Assembly: GCA_017626435.1 (NCBI GenBank)
Contig: JAGAIR010000012.1
Location: 1 to 22,053, forward strand
DNA length: 22,053 nucleotides
Origin: Lachnospiraceae bacterium
GTDB lineage: Bacteria; Bacillota_A; Clostridia; Lachnospirales; Lachnospiraceae
Direction: 5' to 3'
Shown: piece after piece, positions 7,901 through 15,117 of the stretch
Layout of the letters: the number at the start of each line of letters is the position of its first letter
How positions within the stretch are numbered: position 1 is the first letter of the stretch
Made by a program: the position numbers and the translations under genes
The notes under the pieces: generated by a model
The model's input: the letters and a program-made list of their open reading frames with translations, nothing else
Told to the model about the DNA's origin: nothing
Databases searched by the model: none

Positions 7901-9281
7901 TCTGCTGTTTTATGAGTGTCTGGTTCTGTTCGGTCAGCCGACCCTGCTCCTGTTTGTTTGCTTGCAGATCACGCTGAAGCCGTGTGTATGTCTCCTGTGC
8001 TTCCTGAGATGCGTGATGATAGCCGATGCGCAGCGTAAATCCAAGATTCTGCAATCGCTCTGCTGCATCCCCATGTTCCAGCGTTTTCAGCAGATTCTGC
8101 GCAGCTTGCAGCTCCTGCTCGGCACGAATCCGGGTGCTTTTATATTCTGCTGCCTGCATTAGACGGCGTTCCCGTTTTGCCGCTTCGGCATGTTCCTGAA
8201 AAGTTGGCAGCTGTGCTGTGAGGCGTTCGGCATTCAGCTCTGCCTCACGCAGATTGTCGGAGAGCCGGTGAAATGCTTCCGATAGTTCCTCCAGACGAAT
8301 GTGCGATTCCTCCTCACGGCACTGCTCCTGCGTCTGCTGCGCTGTGGCGATCTCCTGCTCATTCTGCTGACAGCAGTTCCTGGTATGCAGCAGCACACCG
8401 GCAAGGTACCGCTCCTTCTGCTCCTTTTTATCCAGCGCATCGGTATAGCTTCCGAATATCTCTTCAAACTGCCGCAGCTGCGCAGCAACCTCCTCCGCCT
8501 GTTCTTTTTCACGGAGCTTTTCGTCGCTCTCGATCATCGGGAGTGTCAGCTCTGTCAATACCTGCATCAGACTTTTGCGCTGTCCGGCATTGGTGTCACT
8601 GATCTTTTTCAGGATCCAGCGGTCAAACAGCAGATCGGAGGTCTTGCACGCTTCAAACAGCTTGCTCATGCCGCCGCCGTTTTCTTCCTGATTGATCGTT
8701 TTCAGCAGCTCCCATTCCTCTGGGAAAATCTGGTGCTCCCGCAGATGAACCTGGTAGTCCTTTTGCCGATCCTTCCGAAACAGTAAGAATTCCGGATGGG
8801 TGGCGGTGTATTTTTTCAGGAGGTTCCATGTCTCATCATAGGTGAGATATTTTGTATGCTCTCCTTTTTCCGGAAGCAGCGGAATGTGTTCGATGTCATA
8901 GGCATTTCCCTTTGTGTAGGTATGCGTGAAGGTAAAATACTTCAGTGCCCTGCCCGGCTGTTCCTCCTGTGGGATCTTCGTGAAGCTCAGGCAGATGCCT
9001 GTCATAAAATAGGTCGGTTCGCGGGTACCATCAAGCTGCCATTCAATTATCACAAAGGTCGGGCGTTGGTCGCCGGTCAAATAGTCGATGATCTTCCATT
9101 TCCCGACGCTCATATTTGGATAGATCGGTTGGAACAGGGTTTCCACCATGACCGTCTTGCCGCTGCCGTTTGCCAGATTCATCAGCGCACTGCAGCCGCC
9201 GTAATAATCAAACAGATTATCCGAAATTTCCCGATGATCATAGCGGATATTCACGATCCGGACACGATTAAATACCGGCAT
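4941..9281 (-). CDS. jetC: Wadjet SMC-like ATPase JetC
   Basis: A 1446-residue SMC/MukB/Rad50-like ATPase, the motor of the Wadjet (Jet) complex, which extrudes DNA loops and directs cleavage of small circular plasmids. Visible parts: Walker A ANGSGKT (residues 37-43); Gln/Glu-rich coiled coil to about 640; a globular hinge-like segment near 640-745 (LPYCYLVNDADYQKVLSIPD); a second coiled coil to about 1180; ABC signature YSGGER (near 1316); Walker B VFLVDNPFGEAS (near 1351), with Asn after the Asp as in SbcC_C-type proteins of this group. The start at 9281 (MPVFNRVRIVN) has AAAGGAGGAG upstream and overlaps the end of jetB by 14 bases; an upstream in-frame ATG at 9332 is less likely. Length fits the family. 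Confidence 0.95.
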   Translation of the reverse strand: MPVFNRVRIVNIRYDHREISDNLFDYYGGCSALMNLANGSGKTVMVETLFQPIYPNMSVGKWKIIDYLTGDQRPTFVIIEWQLDGTREPTYFMTGICLSFTKIPQEEQPGRALKYFTFTHTYTKGNAYDIEHIPLLPEKGEHTKYLTYDETWNLLKKYTATHPEFLLFRKDRQKDYQVHLREHQIFPEEWELLKTINQEENGGGMSKLFEACKTSDLLFDRWILKKISDTNAGQRKSLMQVLTELTLPMIESDEKLREKEQAEEVAAQLRQFEEIFGSYTDALDKKEQKERYLAGVLLHTRNCCQQNEQEIATAQQTQEQCREEESHIRLEELSEAFHRLSDNLREAELNAERLTAQLPTFQEHAEAAKRERRLMQAAEYKSTRIRAEQELQAAQNLLKTLEHGDAAERLQNLGFTLRIGYHHASQEAQETYTRLQRDLQANKQEQGRLTEQNQTLIKQQNDLTAQKAAAEQRLKTFDSEAEKYRMQIGFLPEKDMMGDLIPESVSALQDALDKAHEQAHQKVQDCLQQLDQTKQMLRDNRAAQEQLDEQVQEAKEKLRAERSCMDHYQQQIAQITEILRQFEIDSKYLYEKEENIVRMREQCSALQAKHDAARRQLDRTEEILEKLKNNSLHTAPQFGRLLEENGIAFQTGEAYLKQQDRAFQEHLLARNPLLPYCYLVNDADYQKVLSIPDDTFADKLCPVLRRSEIDCTAQTDEHAATLGALRLYSLYDRESLDTSGQYAQKLISRRDDLTAKIQTLSDDLAVVGNAIWTVEQFTLTKETVAVQAQTVHDAEACVKQLSEEKQGLNARFTALTEQQETLLDMRECVRKQEQHAEDCLSAWQTFLNLAEEAAKDRTALSADEQRLREISAKLRCCEDGLGELRETYQELRNQQSLAEQERDQAQRKMAKFAQYLDGELLYGDLRQLEMEYQPLHEKQSQDRSTLDEQCRQAQKQISYSQNQLKSRFRNLDDAQIPTSFDGTKLETLEEREQSANEALTLHKQKMKQVGEHAEQLRAEQQKTSAVLAKAGLREPLPPQKIKGNYQKRRKDNDQKHRNAQALEKTSREALEKLYLQRNALDKLVDLKHIQDSAVIPIANAVDLSAESMTFRALQAVADKQRKAMENAHTALRERYRDSDRWIVEMVSFIHIEECLTYSSCYYLYEQLKEKENLLHDQIQLLQTELSNIETNRSHIIRQIYEHADFLLAQVRDISANSVITLQGKRRKMLEIVLPDSLDSQAQQRIANLVDAVTLRLRQQITLDAQAENKLFEAICSCYADRVIFNAYTNLQTIRIRVLKILQDERNSRLENWEARYSGGERFITYMIAYSALADYTRRKANPNRSDKIRSVFLVDNPFGEASSDHLVGTLMEITQKFHMQLLCFSDLKQSSITNHFDLIYQLSMRRILYSNRSRLHTDNVINHTEASLDSHLEFVSMKSQLSFFDD

Positions 9282-9948
9282 GATACTCCTCCTTTTCAAA
9301 AATTGCATGGATCTCATCAATACGAGTGTCATTGAGATAATATCCTGTCATCAGGTCAATGAGCCGCTGCTTCGGGCGGATCTCATCACCGTCGTCCCAG
9401 AACTCGACCAGCTTGTTTTTCTCCAGAAAACGGCAGGCAGTCCGCACCTGCTCGATTTTGTTTTTCCGCCCTTCATCCATCAGGATGCTGCCCTTCCATT
9501 TTTCTGCGATTTTGTGAAAATTGATCTGCACATTCTCCATATCCTCCTGATGCTCTTCAGAGGCAAATCGCTCATCCAGCTTCTCCACGATGTCCCGGAT
9601 GCGCAGTGCCGATTCCTGCTGTGCTCTGCTGCGGCGGCTGCCAAAGAACATCCACAGGATCACCATGAGGATGTAGCATTGCAGATAGGCGTCCAGATTT
9701 CGTGCATTGCTCGCCGTATGCTCTCGCAGCTCCCGCAGGCGGGCGCTGAACATCTGGTTCTCCGGCAACGGTATCAGGTACAGATCATGCACTGTCCGCA
9801 AGAGATAGAATCCCCATTCCTCCGAAAAAATCTCCAGCTCCTGCTGCACCGCTTCATCAGACGCTAAGGAAAAGAGCTCCGAGTCATCACGGTCATTAAG
9901 ATTACCCTTCATCATGAGCTGCCCCATGATTCTGACGGTATCACGCAT
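9268..9948 (-). CDS. jetB: Wadjet subunit JetB
   Basis: A 226-residue protein, by position and type the MukE-like accessory subunit of the Jet condensin (I recall this version as DUF6063). It is helical, with a C-terminal winged-helix-like part (VRTACRFLEKNKLVEFWDDG) that should contact JetA and the JetC head. The hydrophobic stretch ILMVILWMFF near residue 93 is probably buried, not membrane-spanning. The ATG at 9948 has GGAGGTGG upstream and overlaps the jetA stop by 8 bases, so translation is coupled. The frame is open further upstream inside jetA, but that part is the shadow of jetA. Confidence 0.88.
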   Translation of the reverse strand: MRDTVRIMGQLMMKGNLNDRDDSELFSLASDEAVQQELEIFSEEWGFYLLRTVHDLYLIPLPENQMFSARLRELREHTASNARNLDAYLQCYILMVILWMFFGSRRSRAQQESALRIRDIVEKLDERFASEEHQEDMENVQINFHKIAEKWKGSILMDEGRKNKIEQVRTACRFLEKNKLVEFWDDGDEIRPKQRLIDLMTGYYLNDTRIDEIHAIFEKEEYHAGI

Positions 9949-11548
9949 GTTGTTCCACCTCCACATCGAACTGCATATCATCCATTTCGCATGTTTCACT
10001 GCACCGTAAGCCGGTTTTGAAATCACGGTATTCTGCCTGTAGGAGCGTTTTCCGCTTGGCAGAATAAACCGTGATCTTGCGTACATGGTACAGTGTTTCA
10101 TTTGTTTCCATGATCTGTTCCAGACACCATGATAAATCAAATTCCCCTTGACAATCTGTATCCGGATGCTCCTGCCGCCGCCATGCATCAATGTCCACAC
10201 ACTCCAGCTCAAACAAGCGGAGCATGACAAGAAAGAAACGCTTTTCCTCTACCAAAAGTGCGATATCGCTCTGCTCCAGACAGTAGTTCCAGAATTCGCT
10301 GAGCAGAAACGTCGGCGAATGGGAGGCGGCATATTGTACCAAGAGTCGTACTGTTTCAATATGGGCGCGTTTTCGTCTGCTGACCGATACGGACAGCTCT
10401 GATTCGTCCTCAAGCTCCTCTTCCGCCTGTACATCATCGCCCTGAACCTCCTCACGGAGCTCCTGCGGATCGTAGAACATCCCAAGTCTTAGCGTTCTTG
10501 GCAGCTCCGGGAGCAGAAGAGGATTCATCAGCATCGCATAGATTGCAGCAAACTCGCAGTTCTTCGAGCTGTCATATGCTTCCAGTGCCTGCAAAAGCAC
10601 CTTTTCCATATCAAAGCTGTGAATCCGATGGGTCAGCATGGATTCTCGCAGAATCTGCTGATAGATTTTCCCCAGCTTGCTGCTTTGCGTCAGGAGCAGA
10701 CGCTGTTTTTGCAGGATGGACTCCACGTTTTTCTCAATCAGAAACAGATGCTGCTTGGCTTCCATGATTTCCGCATCCTGCTTTTCCGTCAGCGCAGTTT
10801 GCTCTGCAATCTGCTGTGAGGCACGCTGCAGCGTTTTCCGGATCTCCTCCATCGTCTCATATTCATCGGTGAGCATGGCGTGAATGCTGCGGATCATGGT
10901 GTCATATTCTTCACCTGAGGTGCTGCTCAGATCGTTTCGCAGTCGCCGCTCAAACAGGGTCAGCTCACTGCGTTTTTCGTTGAGCATCCGTATGAGGGCA
11001 GCACTTTGTGAAGCCGCATCGGAATAGTTCCCCTTTTTGATGAGCTTCTCCAGACGGATCTCCTCCATCTGAAAGCCAAGCTCATCATCCACCTCCTTGG
11101 AACGAAACAACATATCAAAGCCCTGCTTTTCGAGGACATAGCAGATCTCACTGTCCGAATCGACCAGATCCTTGATGAGACGAACGGACTGCGTTTTTAT
11201 CTTCCCATCCGCATAATCCATCACCCCAAAGGTAAATGGTTCACCCTTGTTCTGTAAAACATCCTTGATGAGATAGCGGGTCAGCTCCCGGAGCTGCTCC
11301 GGTGTCAGCCATCTCCGGTACAGCGGTAGGATCTGTGCAAGAAATGCTTCGATATCCTCAAGGGTGCATTTGCTTTCATCCGTCAATGTCCGTTCCATGA
11401 TATGGATGAGCACAGAAAACAGGATATTATGCAGCTCATCGCCTTCAAACCAGCTTTCAATTTCCCTGTTGTGCCGTCTGCAAAGAACTGATGCCATACA
11501 TGTGACAAGCTCCATGCGCTTGGAAAAGCCTTCCAGATAAGGGATCAT
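9941..11548 (-). CDS. jetA: Wadjet kleisin-like subunit JetA
   Basis: A 535-residue protein of the JetA family (as I recall, DUF5716, the Wadjet JetA group of Firmicutes). In Wadjet the JetA kleisin bridges the JetC heads and recruits JetB. Visible parts: N-terminal helical/winged-helix region; LEKLIKKGNYSDA at about 160-175; a long coiled coil at roughly 175-300; an acidic linker around 385-400 (EEELEDESE); then a C-terminal helical domain. I take the ATG at 11548 (MIPYLEGFSK), because it forms the ATGA overlap with the jetD stop; a GTG three codons upstream at 11557 is possible. It ends in TGA inside the jetB start. Confidence 0.9.
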   Translation of the reverse strand: MIPYLEGFSKRMELVTCMASVLCRRHNREIESWFEGDELHNILFSVLIHIMERTLTDESKCTLEDIEAFLAQILPLYRRWLTPEQLRELTRYLIKDVLQNKGEPFTFGVMDYADGKIKTQSVRLIKDLVDSDSEICYVLEKQGFDMLFRSKEVDDELGFQMEEIRLEKLIKKGNYSDAASQSAALIRMLNEKRSELTLFERRLRNDLSSTSGEEYDTMIRSIHAMLTDEYETMEEIRKTLQRASQQIAEQTALTEKQDAEIMEAKQHLFLIEKNVESILQKQRLLLTQSSKLGKIYQQILRESMLTHRIHSFDMEKVLLQALEAYDSSKNCEFAAIYAMLMNPLLLPELPRTLRLGMFYDPQELREEVQGDDVQAEEELEDESELSVSVSRRKRAHIETVRLLVQYAASHSPTFLLSEFWNYCLEQSDIALLVEEKRFFLVMLRLFELECVDIDAWRRQEHPDTDCQGEFDLSWCLEQIMETNETLYHVRKITVYSAKRKTLLQAEYRDFKTGLRCSETCEMDDMQFDVEVEQHA

Positions 11549-12603
11549 ACGGTCCACTCCGTTCTGCTGTAGGTTTTCAGAAGCTGATAATGCAGGATCT
11601 CTTGCGGGATATAATAGCCCTGCGCGAGCAGTTCCGGAATTCTCATGGCGAAGTGTTCCGGAAACAGCGAATAGAATGCATCAGCCTGCTCCGGAGTTTT
11701 CTGACGGGTGCGCACATGATACTGCATCTCTGTGTGCGGTGCGGCAAGACGCTGTTCAAACAGGCGCAGCATTTCCTGATATGCCGGCAAAAACGGCTGG
11801 AGCTGAAGTCCGGCATTCACAAGTTTTGCAGACAGGAAAAAGCCGATCCCCTCCGGGTCAAGATCCCCCCAGTACCAGACAGCTCCGTGAAAGGGCTTGT
11901 CAATGCTCAGGTATTCCTTTAGGGAACTGCTGCGCTGTGTGATTTTATTTCCCTCCCCATAGACCAGGCAGTCGATGGGGGTCTCGAAAAACTGTGCAGT
12001 ACCCGATTCGATCATGAGTTTCCGCATCGTAAACCAGGTGTCCTTGTTCTCGATAACAAGCACATGCTCCGGGACAGCACTTTTGCGGTAATCAAAGAAT
12101 GGTTCCGGCGTCGGATAGGTATGCAGACGCTCCCACACTCCACACTCCTTGAGTAGGCTGATGTGCGATGGCGTATCAAGCGCTTTTTCGTCGCCCCAGA
12201 TTGCATAGGCTCGCTCGTTTTCCGACATGGGGGAGGTCAATGTATCTGGATGCGTTTTCAGAAAATTACTCAGGGAAAGCAGAAATTTACGGTGTTTCTG
12301 ATACTTTTTGAGCTGTTTCCGAAACGGATCTGTATTGATCCAGTAGTGCATGGCATCCAGCTCTGCATGAAACGACTGCGTTTCTTCTTTGGGAGAGAGG
12401 ATTCGATATTTGGCGTAAAGCGGAGGATTGCACCCGTTGGTTCTGCTGGTCTTCACGGGGGTGATGACCTCCCGCCGTTCCAGCTCCGCCACAAGCTCTG
12501 TAAATGCAGCGTAGGTCTCTTCGTGGCACCAGTTTTGCAATAAAGACAATGCAAATGTACGCTGCTTCAGAGTATATAGCTTTGTGATGATTCGTTCGAT
12601 CAT
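11545..12603 (-). CDS. jetD: Wadjet nuclease subunit JetD (Toprim)
   Basis: A 352-residue protein, the nuclease of Wadjet, related to the topoisomerase VI A subunit. The N-terminal part (1-110) looks like winged helices. The C-terminal Toprim domain (DUF2220 type) shows the conserved ENK motif in VLVIENKDTW (Glu185) and the metal-binding DxD in WYWGDLDPEGIGF (Asp247, Asp249). A conserved YIPQEIL lies at 331-337. Both catalytic signatures are intact, so it should be active. The start at 12603 has GTGAGGTG upstream. It is the first gene of the operon, whereas the name order is A-B-C-D. It overlaps jetA by 4 bases. Its 5' leader contains an IS5-like mini-element. Confidence 0.95.
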   Translation of the reverse strand: MIERIITKLYTLKQRTFALSLLQNWCHEETYAAFTELVAELERREVITPVKTSRTNGCNPPLYAKYRILSPKEETQSFHAELDAMHYWINTDPFRKQLKKYQKHRKFLLSLSNFLKTHPDTLTSPMSENERAYAIWGDEKALDTPSHISLLKECGVWERLHTYPTPEPFFDYRKSAVPEHVLVIENKDTWFTMRKLMIESGTAQFFETPIDCLVYGEGNKITQRSSSLKEYLSIDKPFHGAVWYWGDLDPEGIGFFLSAKLVNAGLQLQPFLPAYQEMLRLFEQRLAAPHTEMQYHVRTRQKTPEQADAFYSLFPEHFAMRIPELLAQGYYIPQEILHYQLLKTYSRTEWTV

Positions 12604-12631
12604 GCAAACACCTCACTTTACTATCATTGTA

Positions 12632-12694
12632 TTAGAGCCTGTTTCATATCTGGTTGATAGTCGGATTTTCGAGCAGATATGAAACAGACTCTTA
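12632..12694. mobile_element. 57-bp IS5-like mini-element with TTA target duplications
   Basis: GAGCCTGTTTCATATCTG (12635-12652) and its inverse at 12674-12691 (one mismatch) flank 21 bases. A TTA triplet sits on each side (12632-12634, 12692-12694), the 3-bp duplication typical of the IS1031 group of IS5. The ends match the IS remnant at 4816 in 14 of 18 positions. In the jetD leader RNA it would fold into an 18-19-bp hairpin between promoter and start codon. Confidence 0.7.
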
Positions 12695-12701
12695 CATCAT
12701 C

Positions 12702-12730
12702 ATTATATCATACCTGGAAGAAAAATACAA
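12702..12730 (-). promoter_or_regulatory. Leftward promoter of the Wadjet operon
   Basis: On the minus strand TTGTAT (12725-12730), 17 bases, TATAAT (12702-12707), with the extended -10 TGATATAAT. It is about 100 bases upstream of jetD and nearly identical to the SWIM-unit promoter at 4237-4265. Confidence 0.7.
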
Positions 12731-12868
12731 GCATTTTACATAGATTTTTGCAGAATGTCGATTTAGTCTACTTTTAAGAATTTTGTGTCAAATGTTGAGC
12801 ATATTTTAAAAGTGGCTATATTACGTTAAATACGATTTAAATCCATATCAGTCTACGCATCACAGATA

Positions 12869-12906
12869 AAAACGCAATGATTGATACAAAAATCGTTGCG
12901 TTTTTT
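12869..12906 (+). terminator. Hairpin terminator in repeat copy 3
   Basis: Same 14-base arms (12869-12882 and 12891-12904) as in the other copies, followed by a T-run on the plus strand. Confidence 0.65.
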
Positions 12907-13121
12907 ATTTTACCAAAAACGCCGAAACAGCGTAGCTTACAGAACTCAAAGAAACGATGGGGGAGGGGGATATCGTTTTTTTGTACAGAAAAATAAGAGG
13001 AAAGAAACGATAGCAGAGTACAACGAAACGATTGCATCGATGGTTGCATTTTTTAGGGTTGGTTGCATAGTTTCCGTTTCTTTGGAGTTTACCGTTTCTT
13101 TGCTTAAAATAATAAAAAATC

Positions 13122-13153
13122 GGGGCATCCTGAAATAAAAATCAGGATGCCCC
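13122..13153. terminator. Strong bidirectional terminator
   Basis: GGGGCATCCTGA (13122-13133) and its perfect inverse TCAGGATGCCCC (13142-13153), with an 8-base A-rich loop. A T-run follows on the plus strand and an A-run (T-run on the minus strand) precedes. It isolates the MerR operon from repeat copy 3. Confidence 0.8.
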
Positions 13154-13249
13154 ATATTTTTTAATTTTCACTTTATCTTTAAATGCTTGTTCATAATGCA
13201 CATTTTGGATGCTGAATTTTGTGAGGATATACAAAAATTAAAAAAGCTA

Positions 13250-13280
13250 TTGACTTAGAGCTAACTCTAAGGTGTATAAT
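13250..13280 (+). promoter_or_regulatory. MerR-type promoter and operator
   Basis: TTGACT (13250-13255) and TATAAT (13275-13280) are separated by 19 bases, longer than the usual 17, the hallmark of MerR-activated promoters. The spacer is filled by the dyad CTTAGAG-CTAA-CTCTAAG (13254-13271, perfect 7-bp arms). The MerR protein starting at 13306 almost certainly binds here and controls its own operon. Confidence 0.85.
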
Positions 13281-13305
13281 AATAACAGATTTCAGGAGGT
13301 GGATC

Positions 13306-13704
13306 ATGACGATCAAGGAAGTTTGCAGTAAATTCAACGTTACGGCTGATACGCTCAGATACTATGAACGTGTTGGTGTGATACCCGACGTTCATCGTAC
13401 ATCCGGAGGTATTCGTGACTATACGGAAGAAGATGTCAAGTGGGTCGCAAATGCGATCTGTTTCAGAAGTGCAGGAATGCCTATTGAAATGCTGATCGAG
13501 TATGTTCGTATGTTCAGAGAGGGCGATCACACGATCGAGGCACGATGCAATCTGCTGAAAGAAGCAAGGGAACGTATTCTGGAGGAACGAAGAAAATATG
13601 ACAAAGCTCTTGAAAAACTGGATTACAAGATAGGCAAATACGAGGAAGCAGTTCGCACAGGAGCGCTTGTCTGGGATGATGAGCAATGCAATTCAAATGA
13701 ATAA
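13306..13704 (+). CDS. MerR-family transcriptional regulator
   Basis: A 132-residue regulator. The N-terminal winged HTH (residues 1-70) has the family pattern MTIKEVCSKFNVTADTLRYY, then GGIRDYTEEDVKWV. A dimerisation coiled coil follows (about 80-118). The C-terminal effector region is short, with a single Cys near the end, so it is not a metal sensor; it is closer to the AdhR/NmlR-like group that senses aldehydes or electrophiles. The start has AGGAGGTGG 6 bases upstream. It leads a rightward operon of redox genes and should act on the 19-bp-spacer promoter in front of it. Confidence 0.92.
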   Translation: MTIKEVCSKFNVTADTLRYYERVGVIPDVHRTSGGIRDYTEEDVKWVANAICFRSAGMPIEMLIEYVRMFREGDHTIEARCNLLKEARERILEERRKYDKALEKLDYKIGKYEEAVRTGALVWDDEQCNSNE

Positions 13705-13718
13705 ACGGAGGTAATTTT

Positions 13719-14474
13719 ATGAAAAAGATCACACAAACCGCAGGAAGAAACGCTCTCGGAGAATTTGCACCGGATTTTGCACATTTTAACGATGATGTGC
13801 TGTTCGGAGAGAATTGGAACAATCAGGATATTAATCTGAAAACACGCTGTATCATTACAGTAGTTGCGCTCATGTCATCAGGTGTGACGGATTCTTCTCT
13901 GAAATATCATCTGGAAAATGCTAAGGCTCATGGTGTGACAAAGAGTGAAATTGCTGCTGTTATTACACACGTTGCATTTTATGCAGGCTGGCCGAAGGGA
14001 TGGGCTGTTTTCAACATGGCAAAGGAAGTGTGGACGGAAACGGAAATGTCCGATGACGCAAAGTCGGCACACGCAGCCGAAATGGTATTCCCGATCGGCG
14101 CACCCAATGATGCGTTTGTACAATATTTCGTTGGTCAGAGCTATCTTGCACCGATTTCTACTTCACAGGTGGGGATCTTCAATGTGACTTTCGAGCCGAA
14201 ATGTCGTAATAACTGGCATATTCATCATGCGGATAAGGGCGGTGGACAGATTCTTGTGTGCGTTGCAGGAAGAGGCTATTATCAGGAATGGGGTAAAGAT
14301 GCGATTGAAATGAATCCCGGCGACTGTATCAATATTCCCGTTGGTGTAAAGCACTGGCATGGCGCAGCACCTGACAGCTGGTTCTCACATCTTGCAATCG
14401 AAGTTCCCGGTGAAAACGGTTCAAATGAGTGGCTGGAAGCAGTTTCAGACGAAGATTATAATATATTAAAGTGA
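13719..14474 (+). CDS. Carboxymuconolactone decarboxylase-cupin fusion protein
   Basis: A 251-residue two-domain protein. Residues 1-110 form a carboxymuconolactone decarboxylase/AhpD-like domain (NLKTRCIITVVALMSSG, then ITHVAFYAGWPKGW). In AhpD such domains carry a CxxC redox pair; here no such pair is visible, so peroxidase activity is doubtful. Residues 130-240 form a cupin with metal-ligand motifs HIHHADKGGGQ and a later HWHG (WHIHH...HWHGA). Such fusions are common next to MerR regulators and flavodoxins in Clostridia. Ribosome site CGGAGG before the ATG; 14 bases after merR. Substrate unknown. Confidence 0.88.
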   Translation: MKKITQTAGRNALGEFAPDFAHFNDDVLFGENWNNQDINLKTRCIITVVALMSSGVTDSSLKYHLENAKAHGVTKSEIAAVITHVAFYAGWPKGWAVFNMAKEVWTETEMSDDAKSAHAAEMVFPIGAPNDAFVQYFVGQSYLAPISTSQVGIFNVTFEPKCRNNWHIHHADKGGGQILVCVAGRGYYQEWGKDAIEMNPGDCINIPVGVKHWHGAAPDSWFSHLAIEVPGENGSNEWLEAVSDEDYNILK

Positions 14475-14484
14475 GGTTTGGTAT

Positions 14485-15102
14485 ATGAAAGTTTTAATGA
14501 TAAACGGCAGTCCTCATGCAAATGGCAATACGTACATTGCAATGCATGAAATGGAGAAGATTTTTGAGGAAAACAAAATAGAAACAGAAATAATCAATAT
14601 TGGCAGCAAAGCTGTCAGGGGCTGTATTGCCTGTCAGACGTGTATGAAAAGCGGAAAATGTGTGTTTGATGATATTGTAAATGAAACAGCACCGAAATTT
14701 GAAGCCTGCGACGGTTTTGTGGTTGGCAGTCCTGTTTATTATGCTTCTGCCAATGCAACGCTTATCGCTTTTCTTGACAGACTTTTCTACAGTACTCACT
14801 TTGACAAGACAATGAAAGTCGGTGCGGCTGTTGCGGCGGCAAGACGTGGCGGACTTACATCAACATTTGATGAACTCAACAAATATTTCGCAATCTGCGG
14901 AATGCCAGTCGCTTCCGGTCAGTACTGGAATGGCATTCACGGAAATTCTGACGGTGATTCTGCTCAGGACACAGAGGGATTACAGCAGATGAGAACTCTT
15001 GCAAGAAATATGACATTTCTTATGAAGAGCATTGAGCTTGGCAGGGAAAATTATGGTCTTCCTGAAAAAGAACCTTTTCAGCGTACAAACTTTATAAGAT
15101 GA
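14485..15102 (+). CDS. NAD(P)H-dependent FMN oxidoreductase (flavodoxin fold)
   Basis: A 205-residue flavodoxin-fold protein. MKVLMINGSPHANGNT is the FMN-phosphate-binding loop; GCIACQTCMKSGKCVFDD near 50-67 holds a Cys cluster as in iron-sulfur flavoproteins and related reductases; VVGSPVYYASANATLIAFLD is the second flavin loop. It probably reduces quinones, nitro compounds or metal using NAD(P)H. Ribosome site GAGG upstream; 10 bases after the cupin gene, so in the MerR operon. Full length for the family. Confidence 0.9.
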   Translation: MKVLMINGSPHANGNTYIAMHEMEKIFEENKIETEIINIGSKAVRGCIACQTCMKSGKCVFDDIVNETAPKFEACDGFVVGSPVYYASANATLIAFLDRLFYSTHFDKTMKVGAAVAAARRGGLTSTFDELNKYFAICGMPVASGQYWNGIHGNSDGDSAQDTEGLQQMRTLARNMTFLMKSIELGRENYGLPEKEPFQRTNFIR

Positions 15103-15117
15103 CAGGAGAGATAAATT

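Larger units (their letters stand above)
12702..13106. repeat. Long dispersed repeat, copy 3
   Basis: About 405 bases matching 4237-4640 of copy 2; the part from 12857 also matches copy 1. It includes the promoter, one TTTAGTCTA site (12762-12770), the terminator hairpin and the AAAGAAACG array (about 12948-13102). It stops right after the last array motif; the AT-rich tail of copies 1 and 2 is absent and replaced by a strong terminator. The frame 12881-13138 inside is the counterpart of those in the other copies and is not called as a gene. Confidence 0.8.

Noticed and set aside
9280..9867. Long plus-strand ORFs opposite the jet genes (also 6197-6673, 6906-7703, 8301-8786, 8796-9335)
   Set aside because: Shadows of the GC-rich jet reading frames; no ribosome sites and no recognisable domains.
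9949..10230. Upstream extension of jetB to 10230
   Set aside because: Lies fully inside jetA in another frame; the ATG at 9948 has a strong ribosome site and couples to the jetA stop.
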